Part shown: piece by piece, positions 62,553-64,000 of the stretch | Layout of the letters: every line of letters starts with the position of its first letter | Numbering within the stretch: position 1 is the first letter of the stretch | Program-made: the position numbers and the translations under genes | The notes under the pieces: generated by a model | The model's database searches: none | Told to the model about the DNA's origin: nothing | What the model saw: the letters and a program-made list of their open reading frames with translations, nothing else | NCBI GenBank assembly: GCA_017404785.1 | Contig: JAFRBQ010000002.1 | Span: 116,959 to 180,958 of the forward strand | Direction: 5' to 3' | Origin: Erysipelotrichaceae bacterium | GTDB taxonomy: Bacteria; Bacillota_I; Bacilli_A; Erysipelotrichales; Erysipelotrichaceae | DNA length: 64,000 nucleotides

Positions 62553-63629
62553 TCAGAACCGAGGATCGATCATTCTGACGATCTTTCCGTCTCTGATGTA
62601 TACTCTTCCGAGACGGTCAGAAAGTCCTGTGATGAGTTCATAGACGATTGTTCCGATGTCAGCTGCCCGTTCGACGATACTGATATGATCGCCATACAGT
62701 TCAACTTTGGTTCCGACTTCGTGATATGAGTCAGTGAGAACCATCAGCTGATCCATACAGACGCTGCCGATGATCGTCCCGTATTCGTTTCCGACATAGA
62801 CTTTCTTGCCGGTATTGGCCCTGCAGAAACCATCCGCATAGCCGATCGGCAGAGTCAGGACATATCCTTCACCGTCACTTGTGTAATGACGGCCATAAGA
62901 TACGGTATCGCCCTTGTTCAGTTTCTTGACCATCGAAACTTCCGAGAACAGTCTTATGCACGGTTTCAGCTCAGTTTCATAAGAACTGAAACCCAGCAGT
63001 CCAAGACCTACACGGTGGTAATTGCAGATATCGTCATCGATGATGAGCGAAGCATCAGTCGCTGACATGTGGATATATCTGAATTCATGATCCAGCGATC
63101 TTACACAGTCTTTGAACATCTTATACTGACTGATGGAATACTCCTTATCGGTATCAGCGCTGGAGAAATGGGACATAACGCCTTCGACAACGGCTCCTTT
63201 TTCCTTCATGATTTCAAGCACTTCTTTAGCCTCATCAGGTCTTACACCGATCCTGTTCATGCCGGTATTGAGTTTGAGATGGACCTTTATGCCTTTGAGA
63301 TCAGCTTTTTCGACATAATCTTTACTGACGCTTACAACTGACAGATCTTTTTCTCTGACCAGATGCAGATCATCAGGATCCACATAACCAAGGATCAGGA
63401 TCTTGTCGGTGAAGCCGTGTCTACGCAGATTGAGTGCTTCATCGAGACTTGACACAGCAAAAAAGTCGACACCGGACTCTTTCAGGACCGCTGCTTCCAT
63501 ATGATCGACAAGGCCGTAGCCATTGGCTTTAATGACACCGATAAGTTTTTTATCGGTGTTTTTCATAAAGTATTTGGCATTGTCGATCAGTGCATCAAGA
63601 TCGACTTCAACGTATGATTTTCTGTACAC
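62553..63629 (-). CDS. alr: Alanine racemase
   Basis: 358-residue PLP enzyme making D-alanine for peptidoglycan. The PLP lysine is in VIKANGYG (K34); the opposite catalytic Tyr and its surroundings are in TVSYGRHYTSDGEG; the C-terminal substrate region is IGSVCMDQLMV. The start is GTG at 63629 (MYRKSYVEVDLDAL), with TATAAA eight bases upstream and no ribosome site. Closed by a strong terminator before the surface locus. Confidence 0.94.
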   Translation of the reverse strand: MYRKSYVEVDLDALIDNAKYFMKNTDKKLIGVIKANGYGLVDHMEAAVLKESGVDFFAVSSLDEALNLRRHGFTDKILILGYVDPDDLHLVREKDLSVVSVSKDYVEKADLKGIKVHLKLNTGMNRIGVRPDEAKEVLEIMKEKGAVVEGVMSHFSSADTDKEYSISQYKMFKDCVRSLDHEFRYIHMSATDASLIIDDDICNYHRVGLGLLGFSSYETELKPCIRLFSEVSMVKKLNKGDTVSYGRHYTSDGEGYVLTLPIGYADGFCRANTGKKVYVGNEYGTIIGSVCMDQLMVLTDSYHEVGTKVELYGDHISIVERAADIGTIVYELITGLSDRLGRVYIRDGKIVRMIDPRF

Positions 63630-63685
63630 GATAACGGTTTATAATCTTTCCCTTTTTTCTTGAAATGAACTAATACTTATGTTAA

Positions 63686-63691
63686 TATAAT
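63686..63691 (+). promoter_or_regulatory. -10 box of the tRNA-Val-Thr unit
   Basis: TATAAT 15 bases before tRNA-Val; a TTGAAA lies 20 bases further upstream (63660-63665), a longer spacing than usual. Confidence 0.55.
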
Positions 63692-63706
63692 GAAGCATCT
63701 GAAAAC

Positions 63707-63782
63707 GGAGACTTAGCTCAGTTGGGAGAGCACCTGCCTTACAAGCAGGGGGTCACAGGTTCGAGCCCTGTAGTCTCCACCA
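63707..63782 (+). tRNA. tRNA-Val (anticodon TAC)
   Basis: 76 bases with encoded CCA. Acceptor arms GGAGACT/AGTCTCC, D arm GCTC/GAGC, anticodon stem CCTGC/GCAGG with loop CTTACAA (anticodon TAC), and T arm ACAGG-TTCGAGC-CCTGT all pair. Confidence 0.97.
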
Positions 63783-63789
63783 TCTGGAT

Positions 63790-63865
63790 GCCAACTTAGC
63801 GCAATAGGTAGAGCAACTGATTTGTAATCAGTAGGTTACGGGTTCAATTCCTGTAGTTGGCACCA
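63790..63865 (+). tRNA. tRNA-Thr (anticodon TGT)
   Basis: 76 bases with encoded CCA. Acceptor arms GCCAACT/AGTTGGC, anticodon stem ACTGA/TCAGT with loop TTTGTAA (anticodon TGT) and T arm ACGGG-TTCAATT-CCTGT. Seven bases after tRNA-Val, same transcript. Confidence 0.97.
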
Positions 63866-63875
63866 TTATAACATC

Positions 63876-63904
63876 AAGGTTCTGGAAACAGAACCTTTCT
63901 TTAT
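63876..63904 (+). terminator. Terminator of the tRNA unit
   Basis: AAGGTTCTG-GAAA-CAGAACCTT followed by TCTTT. Confidence 0.82.
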
Positions 63905-64000
63905 GTTTAAAACCGGTTTAAAACGCCTAATTATAAGGATTTTAGATAACCATAGTTTGTAAGATGGCTATATACTAAATCGACATAATTTATTATAATA
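63905..64000. other. Non-coding end of window
   Basis: AT-rich stretch with a near-palindrome (TTTAAAACCGGTTTAAAA, 63906-63923) and a TATAAT at 63994-63999 at the right edge, which may be the -10 box of a gene starting just outside. No gene seen. Confidence 0.5.

Noticed and set aside
1..64000. CRISPR array, insertion sequences or prophage genes
   Set aside because: No spaced direct repeats, transposase, integrase or phage structural genes were seen; the repeats present are within protein-coding low-complexity regions.

Overview
The window reads as chromosomal DNA of a low-to-mid GC Bacillota (Firmicutes), most likely of the Erysipelotrichia type. Supporting points are the rapZ-yvcK-whiA cluster, ezrA, an rpsL-rpsG-fusA-tuf (str) operon, a Firmicute-style rpsD leader and many Gram-positive lipoproteins. 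The class assignment is inference from gene content, not from a search. Coding density is very high: neighbours overlap as ATGA or TGATG, and several convergent pairs overlap at their 3' ends.

Layout. 1-808: end of a PepV-like dipeptidase. 869-9128: HAD phosphatase, pullulanase-type debranching enzyme, glgC, glgD, glgA and glgB, a near-complete glycogen operon. 9111-14177: AlkD-like protein facing a PPC/DUF296 protein, two adjacent COG0523 (CobW-type) GTPases, uppP and a CcdA-thioredoxin fusion. 14221-19381 (minus): glycerophosphodiesterase, then the str operon. 19643-23198: Preiss-Handler NAD operon pncB-nadE-nadD, with nadD fused in frame to a DUF2804 domain. 23229-33012: pepC, uvrB, rapZ-yvcK-whiA, an SDR, rlmA-like, gmk, PHP phosphatase and rpsD. 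33235-38482: ezrA, cysteine desulfurase, thiI and Xaa-Pro aminopeptidase. 38487-53195: accessory, envelope-oriented stretch with lipoproteins, rhodanese/thioredoxin proteins, GH2, LMW-PTP, a 48-residue membrane peptide, a DUF1836 regulator, mntP, rhomboid, patatin, RluA and an rRNA-type methyltransferase. 53233-57037: Nudix, AAA-CYTH protein and pcrA. 57047-62435: DUF885 lipoprotein and a four-gene surface locus (membrane anchor, two small secreted paralogs, a BspA-like repeat protein). 62553-63629: alr. 63707-63865: tRNA-Val and tRNA-Thr.

The strongest genome-wide signal is promoter architecture. At least 18 transcription units have a TATAAT-like -10 box exactly six bases before the start codon and no Shine-Dalgarno sequence, so transcripts should begin at the start codon (leaderless mRNA). 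Genes with normal leaders and ribosome sites are mainly translation genes and operon-internal genes. The other leading observation is a tract of nine G residues inside the -35/-10 spacer of an AT-rich lipoprotein gene, the classical layout of a phase-variable promoter.

No CRISPR array, insertion sequence, prophage or rRNA gene was seen.
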